64,000 nucleotides of DNA, taken from contig VZSF01005692.1 in NCBI GenBank assembly GCA_013398295.1, positions 162,683 through 226,682 of the forward strand, in the 5' to 3' direction. The first letter of the stretch is position 1; every line of letters begins with the position of its first letter. Of the stretch, positions 61,455-64,000 are shown piece after piece. The notes under the pieces are model-generated. The model searched no databases, was not told where the DNA came from, and was given only the letters and a program-made list of their open reading frames with translations. A program made the translations under genes and the position numbers. Origin of the DNA: Chionis minor. Taxonomy: Eukaryota > Chordata > Aves > Charadriiformes > Chionididae.

Positions 61455-63505
61455 AATAAGTGCCAAGTGGGAAACTGTCCTTATGCTGCCCCAAATACGT
61501 TTCAGGGCTATGTGCAAAGCCTGCAGAAGTCATAGACACACTTCTGAAATTAGCAGTAAACGTCCTGCCCCTAGGAAGTTATTGCCTGAAAATTAGATGA
61601 GATCAGGAAGATTCAATTTATGTAAATACCTGGGATTGTCCCATGGATTATTAAAAGGGAATGACAAGAGCCTCACTCCAGTTATCTCCTGGACCCCTTG
61701 GGCTATTAACTTGCATAAACCTTGTTTGCTTCAGTATTGAAATTAGCTCTCTTAACTGCATCAGCATAAAGCAAGTGTCTCGTTTTCTACAAGCCTTTTT
61801 TTTAAAGGTAGGCTGAGATTAAATGGCTTGCAAGTCAAGCAGATATAAAAGGCTGTGTGTGGCAATGCAAATGATGTGATATATGGTATTACTGGGATCA
61901 TTGTGCAGAAGAAATGAAAATCAGAATCATTTTTTGTTTGCTTGCTGCTTGCTTTTTTGCTCCTGGGATATTGTACCATCAATTAAGAGTTTATTTCTTT
62001 GCTGTGAGGGTGACAGACCCCTGTTTGAGGAGGGACTTGGAAAACTGCAAAGTTTTCTTTGGATCAAATGGAAAAGGTTGTGACGGTACAAAAATTAATC
62101 AGGAGTGCTTGGCTCAGAGTTCTAGGGATGGTCCTGGCTCTGCCCAGTTAAGGCATGGCTAAAAATCTCATTTTCTGCCAACAGCCAGCCCGAGTTTAAT
62201 GAGGTGATATGTGAGTGAACGCAAGATGTTGAGTAAGGGGCGAGGGGGTTTTGGTAGCACGACACAGTGCCGGCTGTGGTACTGCAAGGGCAGTGTCTGG
62301 GGGAGCCAAGATGTCCCTTCCGAGCCCTCCCGTGGTCATATGGGAAAAGTATTTGCGTTTTTGGAGTCTCCAGAGAGCTCTGCAGCAAGGTCCTGCTCTC
62401 CTCAACACCTGCTGGGGGAGGTGGAAGGCTGCATCAGTCACTTCCCTGGAAGCTAAATGGCTACTAAACAGCTGCTGAAAGTTCATACTGAGGGTTGTCT
62501 TGTCATCAGCTGCATCTCAACCCTAAGTTGCTGGGTTTGGAAGGAAAGTATCAATGAGAGCAGGCAGACCGATGATTATTTTATCTACTCTTCAATTTAA
62601 GGAGAAAACAGTACAGTGAGATTGAAGGAAACCTTTAGGTTTCTGTGCTTAGTAACTGAGTTTCTTTTGTGCCCGACGTGGGTGACTTCTCTTGCTTAAG
62701 ACCCACATGGCTCGACACTTGGCCAAAGCCAGCGCTGTGCTCTGAGGCCATCACCAGACCAGAGGGAAAGCACCTTTTAATGCCCATCTGAAGACCAAGA
62801 CTGGAGTACCAAACGGACTTTTTTGTCCCCTTTTAGATTTGATTAGCTGCTGCTGTTGTTTGGAGGATTTTGACATCTGAGACAAAACTTAATTCACTAA
62901 TTTGAATTAATCTCAAAGTAACTTGACTTGAATTGTCTGTTTTGCTCTTAATAAGTTTAGTGTTATCACAGGTCCGTTTTGCTGAGATGTCCTATTTTTA
63001 TTATTATAAAGTACCATAAAACATGAGTAAGGCCTCCAGACTGAACCAAAAAGAAATTGTTCGGAGGATGAAGGATGTCTATGGATGGTTTCTGGTTACT
63101 TGGTTCTCCTAAGCTCTTGATTTTACCTTGCACAGCAGAACCCAAAACAAGCCCTAGCAGTTTCCACGGTAGAGGCCCTCTCTATATTAAAATAACACAT
63201 TATCTGGAGGGGGATTTCAGATGGCACTTTATATGAGGATTTGTTCTTGCAGACAGGGGTGCTCCCAGCCACCATGGGCAACTAAAGCTCAGACCCTGCT
63301 GCTGTGCTGTGAGGGATACAAAAGGAGGCAGTGGGGTTTTGGGGACGTTTACACAAATTTGGCAGAGGTTAAAGTGGGAGTGGCAGTGCCACTTTTTCTC
63401 CCTGACTGTCTGCCACCACTCTTGTAAGGATGCACAAGTCAGTGTTGCCCAATCTGTGATTATTTGTAGTCCTTCATAAAACCCTAATAACCCAAATATC
63501 ACAAA
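61455..63505. other. Intergenic, AT-rich, no recognised gene
   Basis: AT-rich blocks at about 61.6-62.1 and 62.85-63.0 kb look like possible conserved noncoding DNA. I see no exon or RNA gene. Confidence 0.45.
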
Positions 63506-63536
63506 AGGTATTGTTATTATTATTATTACTACTACT
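63506..63536. repeat. (TTA)n/(TAC)n short trinucleotide repeat
   Basis: GGTATTGTTATTATTATTAT then TACTACTAC: four to five TTA units followed by three TAC units. Confidence 0.75.
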
Positions 63537-64000
63537 GTTACACTTCTACTTGTTCTAATGGGCTTTTCCCTATCTCAGTCAGAAAAGCCTCATCCAGAAA
63601 TGGTTAACATTGTATGCAAAATCTTCCCAGTATCTATCCCTTTTTGTGGGTGTCACATTCGCCCTTCCACCTCTGGGTCCTTCAACTGGGACTTCAGTCT
63701 GAGTCACATGGAGAAACTGGGTGTTCACAGTGAGATGTCCCGAGGTCTTGGCATGGAGGAGTCTGAATGTAGTGGTGGATTTACTTTTATATATTTTCTT
63801 AACACTGTCTGCTTACATCCTCACTCCAACAGTGACCACATTTTGACCACTGTGGGTTGTGTTTGTGGACTGGAACTTCAGGTATCATCCTGGCATACGG
63901 TTGGCCTCACATCTAGAGTCACAGCTAAACAAAGTCAAAATTTGCGCCAAAGCGTGCCCTGTGATCTTGCACTGTCAGGCCAGTAGAAAGCTCGTGGCCT
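63537..64000. other. Right edge, no recognised gene
   Basis: A plus-strand open frame of 142 codons lies at 63558-63986. It does not resemble a protein family that I know and may be chance. Confidence 0.4.

Overview
This window looks like bird nuclear DNA. Two intron-split vertebrate genes can be read in it with exact exon boundaries. The interspersed repeats I recognise are CR1-type LINE fragments, including one 3' end with the typical 8-bp terminal repeat. The cystatin is closer to chicken egg-white cystatin than to mammalian cystatin C but clearly differs from it, so the species is probably a bird other than chicken.

Layout: 1-3.46 kb is GC-rich flank with a TG run and a poly-C tract and no gene I recognise. 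3.46-15.9 kb holds DSTN (destrin/actin-depolymerizing factor) on the minus strand. Its 3' UTR lies at about 3.46-4.76 kb, coding exons 4, 3 and 2 lie at 4760-4869, 6162-6238 and 6477-6784, and intron 1 is 8 kb or longer. A CpG island around 14.6-16.2 kb is split by an 803-base assembly gap that probably hides exon 1 and the start codon. 16.4-46 kb is about 30 kb without a recognised gene; it contains three clear CR1 fragments and a fourth weak one. 46.1-49.2 kb holds CST3 (cystatin C/ovocystatin) on the plus strand, complete in three exons with its own CpG island and poly(A) signal. 49.2-64 kb has no recognised gene and ends with a fairly young CR1 3' end at about 60.9-61.45 kb.

The two genes are not functionally linked: one encodes a cytosolic actin-severing protein, the other a secreted inhibitor of cysteine proteases. 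They are transcribed divergently, about 30 kb apart. No RNA gene, CRISPR, virus-like gene set or new multigene system was found. The more interesting points are small: loss of the Ser-x-Glu kinase motif in the cystatin, an in-frame upstream start for CST3, the DSTN-CST3 adjacency, and a few unexplained exon-like segments.
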